The position numbers were made by a program, and so were the translations under genes. From Chrysogorgia sp. JL179-B06 (lineage: Eukaryota; Cnidaria; Anthozoa; Scleralcyonacea; Chrysogorgiidae): a stretch of DNA of 64,000 bases. Below are positions 46,299-55,900 of this stretch, piece after piece; within the stretch, counting starts at the first letter, position 1; each line of letters opens with the position of its first letter. The notes under the pieces are model-generated. The model did not search any database. It was not told the origin of the DNA and saw only the letters and a list, made by a program, of their open reading frames with translations. The stretch covers positions 2,332,501-2,396,500 of the forward strand of contig JAYKKM010000121.1 of the NCBI GenBank assembly GCA_035772405.1. Direction: 5' to 3'.

Positions 46299-46624
46299 TT
46301 AATGTGACTCGGCACTTAATGAGATGGCCGGCAAAACTGTATATTAACGGAGACAAGGATCTTCGCGTAGCCAGTCATAGTATACCAGTATACAGAGATC
46401 GAGGATCATGGCAAAGGCACGAAGGAGAACTGTCAATGGTTTTGGAACGCATTATAACTTCACTTCCGAAATTGGCTTTCCTCTTGTAATCTGGTAATCC
46501 TCATGCCCACTTTGAAACCTTTCATTGACATTTTAACATTATTATTGATCCTGAATTTAACTTACTATATGTTGTATTTATCCGGCTGTTCTCCTTCACG
46601 TTTTCAACTCAAAAGCTCCTCCTT

Positions 46625-46712
46625 AACCAACACCTGGTTGCTGAATATAGACATTTAATAACTGATATACCTTCCTAAACCACCACCTGGTTGCTGAATA
46701 TGGACATTTTAG
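46625..46712. repeat. Imperfect direct repeat, about 54 bp apart
   Basis: CACCTGGTTGCTGAATAT followed by RGACATTT occurs near 46630 and again near 46684. Nothing else is recognised in 46490-46708. Confidence 0.6.
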
Positions 46713-47280
46713 GCTGACCTCTCCCGAATACTCTCACACCGAGTCAAGTGTTCAACCTTTTCAGCTTCTTTGATGGCATGATTTTCAAAATGAATCAGAA
46801 GAGTAGTTAAATGTTTGCATAGTTTATCCATGTCATTAACTATTGAGTGGCCATCATCGTTAGGTATAATATAGATATTCTCACCTTGGGCTACTTCATA
46901 ATAATCCCTGACATATTGGTTAAACAGTTTTGCATGCATCTCCAAAACGATCCCGCAAAGTTTCTGTTCGGTCTAGATCTTGTAGAACCGGGATTGTTAC
47001 GGTCTATCAACGACAAAACAGCTTCAATGAACACACCAAGAGAATTACTTTCAGCTGCTATTTTTTGTACTGTATTTATCGTAGCCAGGCCTATCTGCGC
47101 GAGGGGAGGCGATAAAAAGAAAGGGAGTCTGAGTAGGAGATTGGCATGGCGTCGCATTGCATCATAGCATACGGTATGGAAAAAAGACCATGGTATATAA
47201 ACGAAAGACCAATGCATATATGCTGTTTCAGGATGCGGTAAAGTTTCATATTTAGAAGCAATAATTTGGTTTTGAAACAT
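46709..47280 (-). pseudogene. Minus-strand coding fragment, unrecognised
   Basis: One minus-strand gene piece in two frames: 47280 down to about 46960 (ESNSLGVFIEAVLSLIDRNN), then, after a frame change, 46945 to 46709 (HAKLFNQYVRDYYEVAQGEN, HLTTLLIHFENHA). Both halves are helical and protein-like, and they join near 46955. It is tail to tail with the zinc-finger/BED gene. Function unknown. Confidence 0.4.
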
Positions 47281-47289
47281 AGAATGTAT

Positions 47290-49050
47290 TTTTAAAGTTT
47301 AGCATAATGAATATAAAGTATAGAACGTATTTGAAGTTTAGCATACTGTATACGTAGTACTGAATAATGTCCAATATGGCCCCTCATACAAATGAACCGC
47401 TCATGTCAGAGAAACGGATATGACAAAAGAAGAATAAAGAATTTGATATAGAAATTGTCAAGAAAATGGCAGTAATAGATACAGAAAAAATATAAATTAA
47501 TTTGGTGAACGGCATATTTGTTTGAAGCAGTGTGAGATTAATGGCCCGCATGTGAATGCGGTATGGAACATGATCTCATACTGGTACGACTTTCATACCG
47601 GTACGAGATCTTACATGTAAGCACCCTTAATGAAGCGACAAAACGAAGGAAGTGGGGAACGGCAAATGTTTTGTCGGTTGCATGACAGAATCTCGAAGAT
47701 TATTAGAACAAGCTATGGAAATAGTGTTTAAAAAAGACGAAACGCCACAAGATGAAAGTGAGGTATTGGGAAAACATGTCTGGTAGTCGGTGGGTTTTGC
47801 CAACCCCAACCTTATTGAGGTTTTTCTGATTAAAGTAAAGGGCCTGTTTCATGTGAACCCGGTTAACCATGATTAACACGGCACAGACCAACGTATATAT
47901 AGACAACACCTAGCGATACAGAAACAATAAGTTAGTTTGTAAATACTGTTTGAAACGAAATCCTTTAAAGTTTTAATTCATATTAAAAACTTACCATATC
48001 TGCAATCAATTTAGATTCCTAGAACGTTCGGGCTGCAGAGGTTAAGTAAAAAAATAACAATGAAGAATTCAAACATTTATAGAGTGATTGTTCCAGGGTG
48101 TGGAAAAAGTAAAACCGCGCACTCATTGGGTAACTTGGATCACAGTAGGAGTGGTGTGCAATTTTTCAGTAATCGAAGAAAATATCTCTACTTCGGGGGA
48201 TTGCAACATAGAGAGTAAGTACATGAAAAGAACTAACAAATTATAGTTGAACATTGTCAGTCTAGTTTATCTCACTTGTGTGTACTTGTGGAATTAGGAC
48301 CGATTTTAATGTACAATTCCATTTTCTATCAGGAAGGCCCGGAGAGGGTGAAAGTGGTTAGTTTTTTACTACATCGGTAAATAGAAATAAAAAACTTTAA
48401 AAAATTTTATATCCCATTACTGCTGTGGGCGTATCCAACACGGACCAAAAGAGGATAATAGCAGGTATATGTTGCACCTGTACTATTTTACGTATTCTTA
48501 TGCGTGCATGTATGACCTTGCATTAATACAATTAAAAAAACATTTATGACCAGTCCCTTGAGCAAATTAATGTTTACGAAGAACTTTAATGTGTTTATAG
48601 AATTTATATCTCGGATGATGCAGCAGTCTATGAAAGGTATTTACAAGACAATTTACACTACACGTTCGATGAGTAAAGCCTGTTTTTCACCAAATGAAAA
48701 GCATAACATCAAAACGAAAACAAAGCAAAAGTTTAACTGTATGGCACGGATATATCAATCCTGCAAAACCGAGCATTTAAAATATTTTTCGCCTTTTCTC
48801 ATAAACTTAGCTTATTTACTGGCCAACAAGAGTTTCGTTAAGCTGGTATTTCATCAGGCGAATTTGTTGGCGTGAACCGACGACATCTCTATTGTACAAA
48901 TTGAACAGATCAGAGCGCTGATAGACTATAGCCATTAGCAGTCATTTAGCGCAAGCAAATTCGTCCAATGGATAACCGCCTTCGCACCTTACAATTATGC
49001 TAATTATCTAGAGAAAACCAGAAGTTTATTCTATTTAATTGTTCGATCAA
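47290..49050. other. Mostly noncoding, one short exon-like frame
   Basis: A plus-strand frame at 47682-47786 (MTESRRLLEQAMEIVFKKDE, then ESEVLGKHVW) resembles the end-domain exon of MADF/BESS-type transposon-associated proteins, but it is only 34 codons. The rest shows no gene. Near 47300 and 47335 GAAGTTTAGCATA-like words repeat. Confidence 0.25.
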
Positions 49051-49055
49051 TTTAG

Positions 49056-49238
49056 ATGGAGAGGAGAGATATAACAGGGCTAATGACACCGGAGGGTCAA
49101 CCTCCGAATATGGAGGTGGAAAGGCTGCGGGGTTTTTATTTAAATGCCATTCTCTTAAAGCAAAAAGGTGGTGAACCCACTGCAGAGATCTTAGCAACGA
49201 AAAACATAATTTTAGATATTTTAATTTATTTAATTTAA
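49056..49238 (+). CDS. Small ATG-started frame, unrecognised
   Basis: The ATG at 49056 follows directly on CAATTTAG, which could be a splice acceptor. The frame gives MERRDITGLMTPEGQPPNME and RLRGFYLNAILLKQKGG before AT-rich codons take over after about residue 45. A donor could lie before that. No family is recognised. Confidence 0.25.
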   Translation: MERRDITGLMTPEGQPPNMEVERLRGFYLNAILLKQKGGEPTAEILATKNIILDILIYLI

Positions 49239-49239
49239 A

Positions 49240-50870
49240 ACGTGCTTCTCTCAACTGTCGGGTACCACATAAATTAAAACTCAGAGCTTTTTCAGGACAT
49301 GTTAATGCCCCGGATCCTAACGCAAAGCAGAGAGACAAGAAATTGACAGATGGCGGAACAGCTGCGGTGTGATAAGACACAAGAAGCTCGTCTCAGCTTT
49401 TGGGTGAGCGTTAGGCGCAGTCACGCGTCTTCAACTATAAAATTGTCCAATCAAAGAGCTAGATTTGTACCACGTGACCAACTTCAACTCGAATTCACTG
49501 CTGTGGTGGGGTATAATATTGAATTTCCCTCTGTGGAGGAGTATTCGACTCGAATACCACATGCGAAAACCAAATAATAAAACGAGCATGTTTGGAGGAA
49601 CACAATGGAGGAACAACACGACGTTTCAAGACAGTATTCAAGATTGTTTCGATATAATATGTAATTTATAAACCCTCTGCTCGAGGAATTCGTCGAAATA
49701 TTACTCCTCGAGCTTCGCCCTACGGGTATTGCAAAAGAAAAGGGCACATCAGGCGCGAATTCCCTCGAAGAAATGTTGGGGTGTGACGAGGTAGAGGAAG
49801 AAGAGGAGGATTTGGGGGGAATATTAATATATACCTGTAAATATTTGGGGTAAATAAAAAAATTCAATGAAAACAACTGTGTACGATGTCGAGCTCAGAA
49901 CCGCTTGTTCACAAAAATAACTATTAGGGGGCCGTTTATATGAGCCAGGCTTATTAGCTTAACAAAGTTCTTATCACGGCACTATAGATACCTAAAATGA
50001 TATTTCAAAGCAGAACTGGCTTAGTTTAGCTGTAGGAAGAGTATAAAGTTAATTGAAATGATCTTTTTGGGTCTAGGAAAGATTTTCGTGACAACACTCA
50101 GTCCGGTTAGCCCAACGAATCTTTCTTAGGTCTGCTCCAGTCACATGACTACTACCGTTAGAAAGACCATTAAATTATGTGCAACATATGTAAATTTAAA
50201 AAAGCGTATAGAATAGCCCCCAAGAAATTAGTAATTTTATATGAATTAGTCGGAAATAACAAATTCCACTAACAATTATAGCGCTGTTGCTGGATACTTG
50301 AAGCGCCGTTCATGTTGAACGTTTGCGTGAATCCTCCTTAGGCACGATCGAGTCAAGCGACTACTACCATTAGGAAGAGCATTACATTCTGTACAACATA
50401 TTTAAATAAATCATATAGAATAGCGCCCTAGAAAATAATACTTTATAAAGTCGAAGCATATCGTCTGCCCAAAAAGCAGTCAGGTTCACACGGATGGCTA
50501 CCCACTGAATCGACGGCGTACTTCACCTCGAATGATCCGTTATTTGTATTAGAATTTGTTGGCGGCTTCAACTCAACGTGTTTAAGACACCCCTCCCCTG
50601 ACACAATCGTTTAGCAGATCACATGAGCAGCGCCTACCAGGGTTTTCGCTTCGGCGAGCCCACCGAGCGCGTGAAAAGCCTGGGTCTGAGGTTGCACCAG
50701 CTGGGTCAATAAGGATCGTTCGTGGCAATTGTTCTATTTCCAAACAACTTCCAGTAATTTATAGTTAGTTCAAAATATATATGTGTATATATGGCAGAGC
50801 AGGAGAGCCGAGAGTGCTTATACGCTCATTTCTTTAGCGAAGTTACTTGGGAACTGTCGAGATTTTTAGT
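49240..50870. other. Noncoding with a diverged direct repeat
   Basis: A diverged repeat of about 115 bp occurs at 50126-50245 and 50336-50452. Both copies carry GACTACTACC, GCATTA/CATTAA, ACAACATAT and ATAGAATAGC in order. A short palindrome GTATTCGACTCGAATAC lies near 49541-49557. No gene frame is convincing on either strand. Confidence 0.4.
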
Positions 50871-50879
50871 AACGAAATA

Positions 50880-50908
50880 CTGACGTTTCGAGAGGAGCCG
50901 TTCATCAG
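50880..50908 (-). ncRNA. Hammerhead-like core motif
   Basis: On the minus strand CTGATGA (50902-50908), a 12-base segment able to form a short CGG/TCG stem, and GAAACGTC (from 50889 down) follow one another as in the CUGAUGA, stem II, GAAA core of hammerhead ribozymes. Such cores with GAAACGTC are known from Penelope-like elements. I could not find a convincing stem III and cleavage site, nor any Penelope reverse transcriptase nearby. Confidence 0.3.
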
Positions 50909-51219
50909 AGTAAGATGTGAAAAAAATAAAAGCCTAGTGGCCACTTTCTGCACAGCATTCTATTCTTCAATCAAGAGACTTAATACTCAGTAACTGTTTA
51001 AGGTGGATAACACAAGATGGCGGGTTTTCTTAAGCTCTGGTCAAGTTTCACCTTTTTAGTGTTCCTTTTTTAGTGTCCCTTTACATGTCTCGTTATTTGA
51101 AGGATATGGACATGACTCATCTATGGAATGGAGCAGCTGTTATCCATGTCGGATATGAGACATGTAAAACTGAGATAATTTGTTCATGATTTACGAAGCA
51201 GCAGAGTTACCAAGCATCT

Positions 51220-51606
51220 TGTGCCCTTTCCATCAGCTTGAAATGGTTTCGAGTCCTTAGTCTTAGTTGCAAAGTTATTCTGGTTAATATTCTGCTACTG
51301 TGTAACGATATATCATTAAACCCTGGTCCTTCCTGTTTGAAATGTCCAAAATGTGCAAAGATCATCAGGAAAATAATGATGTCTTTCATCTGATGCCTGT
51401 CATGATGTATTTCAATATGAGTACGCGTTCATGCAGTTCATGTTCTGTTTGACCTTCGCCAACGAACATGGAGGTGAACATGGAGGTGAATAGTGACGAT
51501 GTTGAGATGTTTCTACCTAAGATTTTAAGAGATATGACCAAAGCTCGAGGAATGAAACTCATCCATCAGATTATAAGAAGCACATACCTAGAGAATGCTA
51601 GTATCG
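51220..51606 (+). pseudogene. LINE E leader with 2A-like motif
   Basis: A hydrophobic stretch (VLSLSCKVILVNILLLC) leads into DISLNPGP at 51307-51330, a complete 2A-like motif, followed by SCLKCPKCAKIIR, the start of a Cys-rich finger. The frame breaks soon after. The region at 51466-51606 (LPKILRDMTKARGMKLIHQI) is the lead-in to the endonuclease, which is cut at 51606 by the hAT-type insertion and continues at 54904 as GLWLEVLIPKSRIILVG. Confidence 0.7.
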
Positions 51607-51955
51607 CAGGGGCGGATCTAGGCAAAAATCTGACCGCTGCTAAGATAAATGTCTGATGTGCGCCGTAGGCGCACACCCTCTAGGGGGGCTTGGGGGCATG
51701 CCTCCCCAAGAAATTTTTGAAAATTGAAGGCTTAAAAACGCAATTCCTGCTAATTTCCGAAAGATTTCAAGTCTTCCTGAATGACAGATTTCCACATTTT
51801 TAAGACGCATTTTCTCAGTCAACAAACCCACTGCGTGGCGGGAAAATTGCGGACACAAAATATGTATTGCGTCTTGGTATTAACTAGTTACTTGCACGCG
51901 CCGCATGTGGTTCGCACGTATGTTTTCATGCTGCTACGCTTTATTCAGTAGTGTG

Positions 51956-52068
51956 TACCCTGGGTGCCAGAGGTTCTTCCGCGCTCGATTACGGGCAGGA
52001 CCCGGGCATGCGTGCGAGGCCTTTCCCGCCCGTAATCGAGCGCGGAAGAACCTCTGGAACTCAGGGTA
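51956..52068. mobile_element. TACCCTG foldback mini-element, 113 bp
   Basis: The ends are TACCCTGGGTGCCAGAGG and its near reverse complement. The arms pair over about 45 bases around a short GC-rich loop. AGTAGTGTG flanks it on both sides (51947-51955 and 52069-52077), an exact 9-bp target duplication. No coding capacity. Confidence 0.85.
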
Positions 52069-52464
52069 AGTAGTGTGTGGAAAGATTTCTAATTTCTTCT
52101 AATAAAAACAATGTAAAGTGGATTTCAAGCGCCAACGTGCGTCAAATGTCGTACTCTTGCGTGTTATATGCGATACTAATATTCCTTTTCACGCCGTAAA
52201 CGGTATAATTTCAAACTGTACAGTACATTATAACAGTTTAAACGCTGACAAACTTTGCTTCTTTTCAATCTGAATTATATGCCTAGGCAAATACTTTTTG
52301 AATACATTTTTCTGTCTAACCCTCCCAGAAATTAAATACATGTAGTAAAGAAAGCCAAAACTATTTCGAATATAGGATATTCGTTTGATATTCGTTTGGA
52401 ATATAGGATGTTTGCCAAATTCGTTCGAAGCGCACCAGAGCAGGAAAGTGTTTATATTATGCGT

Positions 52465-52975
52465 GTTGATTAACCACCAGACCAGCCAAATAGACAGTTT
52501 AAAATGTTTGTATACCTGTTGGTTGACCACCATAGCAGGAAAATAGACAGTTAAAAATATTTATATACATGTTGGTTGAGCAGCAGAGCAGGAAAATAGA
52601 CAGTTGAAAATATTTGTAGATGTGTTGGTTGAGCAGCAGAGCAGGAAAATAGACAGTTAAAAATATTTATATACATGTTGGTTGAGCAGCAGAGCAGGAA
52701 AATAGACAGTTGAAAATATTTGTAGATGTGTTGGTTGAGCAGCAGAGCAGGAAAATAGACAGTTAAAAATATTTGTAGATGTTAGGAAAATAGACAGTTG
52801 AAAATATTTATGGATATGTTGGTTGATACCCTGTGAGCAGAGCCTTCTTTTCCTTTGTTCCCACCCAGCAAGGGGAAACAAAGGAAAAGAAGGCTCTGCT
52901 CACAGGGTAGTTGGTTGACCACCATAGCAGGAAAATAGACAGTTAAAAATGTTTGCAGATGTGTTGGTTGACAAT
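52465..52975. repeat. 53-bp minisatellite
   Basis: About eight units of 53 bp begin GTTGGTTGA, carry GCAGGAAAATAGACAGTT and end in TTGTAGATGT or TTATATACAT, the two endings alternating. One unit is truncated and one is split by the 83-bp foldback. The second copy lies at 55787-57494 and is split by a LINE. Confidence 0.85.
52827..52909. mobile_element. TACCCTG foldback mini-element, 83 bp
   Basis: The arms are perfect for over 30 bases, from TACCCTGTGAGCAGAGCC inward, around a loop of about 16 bases. GTTGGTTGA (52818-52826 and 52910-52918) is an exact 9-bp target duplication within the minisatellite. The ends match those of the 113-bp element. Confidence 0.85.
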
Positions 52976-53246
52976 TTCATATACTACATATATTGTGCTA
53001 TGGTTTGTAATAGACCATTTGCACTATGATGTTTAATGGCATTACTGTATTTGACTACAATCACCAGAATGCTTTGCCAATATCTTAACACTAATAGATA
53101 GAGGACACTGGCAAATCATACTGGTACGTAGCCGTAGTCACTCAAGTAATCCCATTGAAAAAAATGTCTATTGTTCTGCAACTTGATTTTCATAAAATAT
53201 GCACCAATATTTGCAACTTGATAACAATTGCAAAGTAGAAACATAC

Positions 53247-54386
53247 CTATATAAAAGATTATTTTCAACAACTTTTTCTTTCTATTTTTCTCTTTTTCTG
53301 TTGCATTCTCAAATGTACGCCACATCCTTGGTATATCGTTCGGTTCCCTTTGGATGAAGCCCTCATCTGGCTGTAACTTTGTGACTGTTACAACGTTTTT
53401 GGTTTCATTACTTAATAAGTACTTATCAAAGTCTGAAATATTTTGACAATGTATTATAAAATACATGATTTCAGGCAAAGCTTAACATCCACTTAAAACA
53501 AAACAAGTTGGGGACCACAAATAATGTGTATAAAATACCAAGCTAAGTTGTTTATTAATACTTTTGAAATACTAAACTAGTTGCCCCAGAGGCAGGGGAA
53601 ATTGCTGTTTTTTAACATTTGGAAAATGTTAAATTCCCGCTATATATCCCAGGGGTTTGGGGCTGTGATTTCAAATCATACATAAAAGACTTCAGTATAC
53701 CACCATACAGTATAATAGTATATACAAGACAGGTGAGGTATATGTTATCAGTTTAATCAATAACAATATAATATAATTTCAGACAATAACAATATAATAT
53801 AATTTCAGACAATAACAATACTGTACAATATAATTTATTTTGGAAATGATGCAAGACTTGATGACAACAAGAACATATCAATCATAACATGTCTTAACTT
53901 GAACATGTAAACTTAACACAAATGGACAAAGAATAATAGGATAAATACTTATAATATGTATGCTGTTGCGATGTTCATTACATTTTCTGTCAGTAATATC
54001 ATGTTTTGGTGATTGAGAGTCACACTCGCTCAAATATGCTCAATTAAAGTTTAAACTCGGCGACTGGACAGCAAAAATATAGGGAACACCAAAGTTAATA
54101 TTCATGACTTTAGATTACATGTTAAATAATTATCATATTATTCATGAGCTATTTCATAAAAAATACACGCGGTAATGCTTACCTTACTGGGAAGTAGTTT
54201 ATTAACAACGAGATTCCTGGCTATTTGGGAATTGAAGATCGACAGCTTTCTTCCTCTCCACATAAACCATTTGCGCGCATTCTTCCCTGAGCAAGGATAA
54301 TTTGTGTTCTTTTTCTGCAGAAGAAAAGCTTCCCCAAGTATATTAAGCAATTGCTGTAAGACCTTGTTGGAAGCCATCGTGGACAT
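53247..54386 (-). CDS. Passenger gene of the hAT-type element
   Basis: Exon 54188-54386 (ATG at 54384-54386) encodes MSTMASNKVLQQLLNILGEA, then KNARKWFMWRGRKLS, up to KLLP. A GTAAGG donor joins in phase to exon 53247-53432 (FDKYLLSNETKNVVTVTKLQ, DIPRMWRTFENATEKEKNRK), which ends at a GTATGT donor, so further exons are expected but not found. It runs opposite to LINE E. No known domain is visible. It could be a captured host gene or a true element gene. Its almost unchanged duplicate at 57765-58925 shows recent duplication. Confidence 0.5.
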
Positions 54387-54584
54387 CGTGATTCGAACAG
54401 AACTCACAACAAAAAGTGTGAAATAGTCTCGTCAATAAATATAAAGATCAACCGTGGTGTGAAACGAAATTCTTACGCCAATAGGCTTCCGAATAGTTCC
54501 GATCTGACTGCTGCTGACTGCTGCTCGGGTTTGCTCGGCAAGGTGTCTGATTGGTTTGCTGCATCTGACTGCTGCTCAGTTTAC

Positions 54585-54612
54585 TAAAATAGCCTCAAAC
54601 GAGGCTATTTTA
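54585..54612. repeat. 12-bp perfect hairpin in the hAT-type element
   Basis: TAAAATAGCCTC, an AAAC loop and GAGGCTATTTTA form a perfect stem near the right end of the element. It is repeated in the duplicate at 59124-59151. Confidence 0.7.
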
Positions 54613-55278
54613 AGGTTTCACGGCTGCTCACTAAGGAGAAAAGACCCTCCGTACGATGTTCCCGCTATTGGTGCACCGCTGCCGCGAGTGATGCTGCGCT
54701 AGGAAGCCTTCGACCGATTTAGACATACTTCAAGTAATAAATATATCCTGTATTACAATTTTAAAGAGTGTCAGCTGCCCAGAAGCGACCACGGGCGCAT
54801 GAAATAAGAACCAAATTATTTCGCATTTTCCCGCATTAATTAATTATAGGCAAAATCTGACTGCTGCTTGAGCAGCAGTTGCGCCCCTCTAGATCCGCCC
54901 CTGCATCGAGGGTTTGTGGCTGGAAGTTTTGATTCCTAAATCACGAATCATTTTAGTTGGAACATTCTATATATAGACCACCAAATTCTTCTACATACCA
55001 CGATGAGGACTTCATGCTGAAGTCTGAAGTTCGAAGACATGATGGATGTATGTATGAAAAATGCAATTCCTGCTAATTTCCGAAAGATTTCAAGTCTTCC
55101 TGAATGACAGATTTCCACATTTTTAAGACGCATTTTCTCAGTCAACAAACCCACTGCGTGGCGGGAAAATTGCGGACACAAAATATGTATTGCGTCTTGG
55201 TATTAACTAGTTACTTGCACGCGCCGCATGTGGTTCGCACGTATGTTTTCATGCTGCTACGCTTTATTCAGTAGTGTG

Positions 55279-55391
55279 TACCCTGGGTGCCAGAGGTTCT
55301 TCCGCGCTCGATTACGGGCGGGACCCGGGCATGCGTGCGAGGCCTTTCCCGCCCGTAATCGAGCGCGGAAGAACCTCTGGAACTCAGGGTA
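55279..55391. mobile_element. TACCCTG foldback, copy in duplicate
   Basis: This is the duplicated copy of the 51956-52068 element, with the same AGTAGTGTG flanks (55270-55278 and 55392-55400). One visible base change lies in the GGGCGGG stretch. Confidence 0.85.
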
Positions 55392-55900
55392 AGTAGTGTG
55401 TGGAAAGATTTCTAATTTCTTCTAATAAAAACAATGTAAAGTGGATTTCAAGCGCCAACGTGCGTCAAATGTCGTACTCTTGCGTGTTATATGCGATACT
55501 AATATTCCTTTTCACGCCGTAAACGGTATAATTTCAAACTGTACAGTACATTATAACAGTTTAAACGCTGACAAACTTTGCTTCTTTTCAATCTGAATTA
55601 TATGCCTAGGCAAATACTTTTTGAATACATTTTTCTGTCTAACCCTCCCAGAAATTAAATACATGTAGTAAAGAAAGCCAAAACTATTTCGAATATAGGA
55701 TATTCGTTTGATATTCGTTTGGAATATAGGATGTTTGCCAAATTCGTTCGAAGCGCACCAGAGCAGGAAAGTGTTTATATTATGCATGTTGATTAACCAC
55801 CAGACCAGCCAAATAGACAGTTTAAAATGTTTGTATACCTGTTGGTTGACCACCATAGCAGGAAAATAGACAGTTAAAAATATTTATATACATGTTGGTT

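Larger units (their letters stand above)
42600..46489 (+). pseudogene. Zinc-finger/BED-like multi-exon gene
   Basis: Exons on the plus strand: 42600-42627 (MAEVQIVQP), 43360-43554 (CVSCKKECGSHFCKVCKKAC, then HAIPPC and LCSGC), 43695-43994 (FCLLC then NNHLKTH, a BED-type finger), 44283-44390 and 44527-44686 (acidic, Ser-rich), 45581-45653 (KSPFYDWLTELTPTVVGDFY) and 46020-46489. Phases join for the first five exons. Exon 6 does not fit exon 5, so an exon is missing. A frame change lies in the BED exon near 43840, and a 34-bp duplication at 46231-46298 shifts the last exon before LYINGDKDLRVASHSIPVYR. The family resembles multicopy cnidarian genes of unknown function. DNA binding is likely from the fingers. 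One intron holds a hAT MITE, another a LINE fragment. Confidence 0.6.
51607..54903. mobile_element. hAT-type element, about 3.3 kb, 5-bp TSD
   Basis: The ends are CAGGGGCGGATCTAG (51607-51621) and CTAGATCCGCCCCTG (54889-54903), exact inverted repeats of 15 bp. The flanks are TATCG (51602-51606) and CATCG (54904-54908), a 5-bp target duplication with one change, as reported for the hAT5 subgroup. Subterminal CTGACYGCTGCT words recur near both ends. There is no transposase frame, but there is a spliced minus-strand passenger gene. It interrupts the LINE E endonuclease. Confidence 0.75.
51734..55056 (+). repeat. Segmental duplication, copy 1
   Basis: This 3,323-bp segment contains most of the hAT-type element plus 153 bp of LINE E. 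It recurs immediately as 55057-59595. Identity is near complete: single changes are visible at, for example, 52008, 52463 and 53542, along with small indels in AT repeats near 53770. Confidence 0.9.

Noticed and set aside
49484..49876. Minus-strand Ser-rich protein of 130 residues
   Set aside because: The Ser run comes from a GAGGAAGAAG purine stretch on the other strand; no start or motif supports it.
52228..52881. Minus-strand open frames in the minisatellite (also 55551-55856 and 57175-57399)
   Set aside because: They are read-through of 53-bp repeats and flanking sequence, with internally repeated peptides and no start or splice context.
52465..52975. CRISPR-like array of regular repeats
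   Set aside because: The 53-bp units abut each other without unique spacers and lie in an animal transposon, so this is a minisatellite.
54585..54612. Rho-independent terminator hairpin
   Set aside because: The window is eukaryotic and the stem lies in the subterminal part of a DNA transposon with no bacterial gene upstream.
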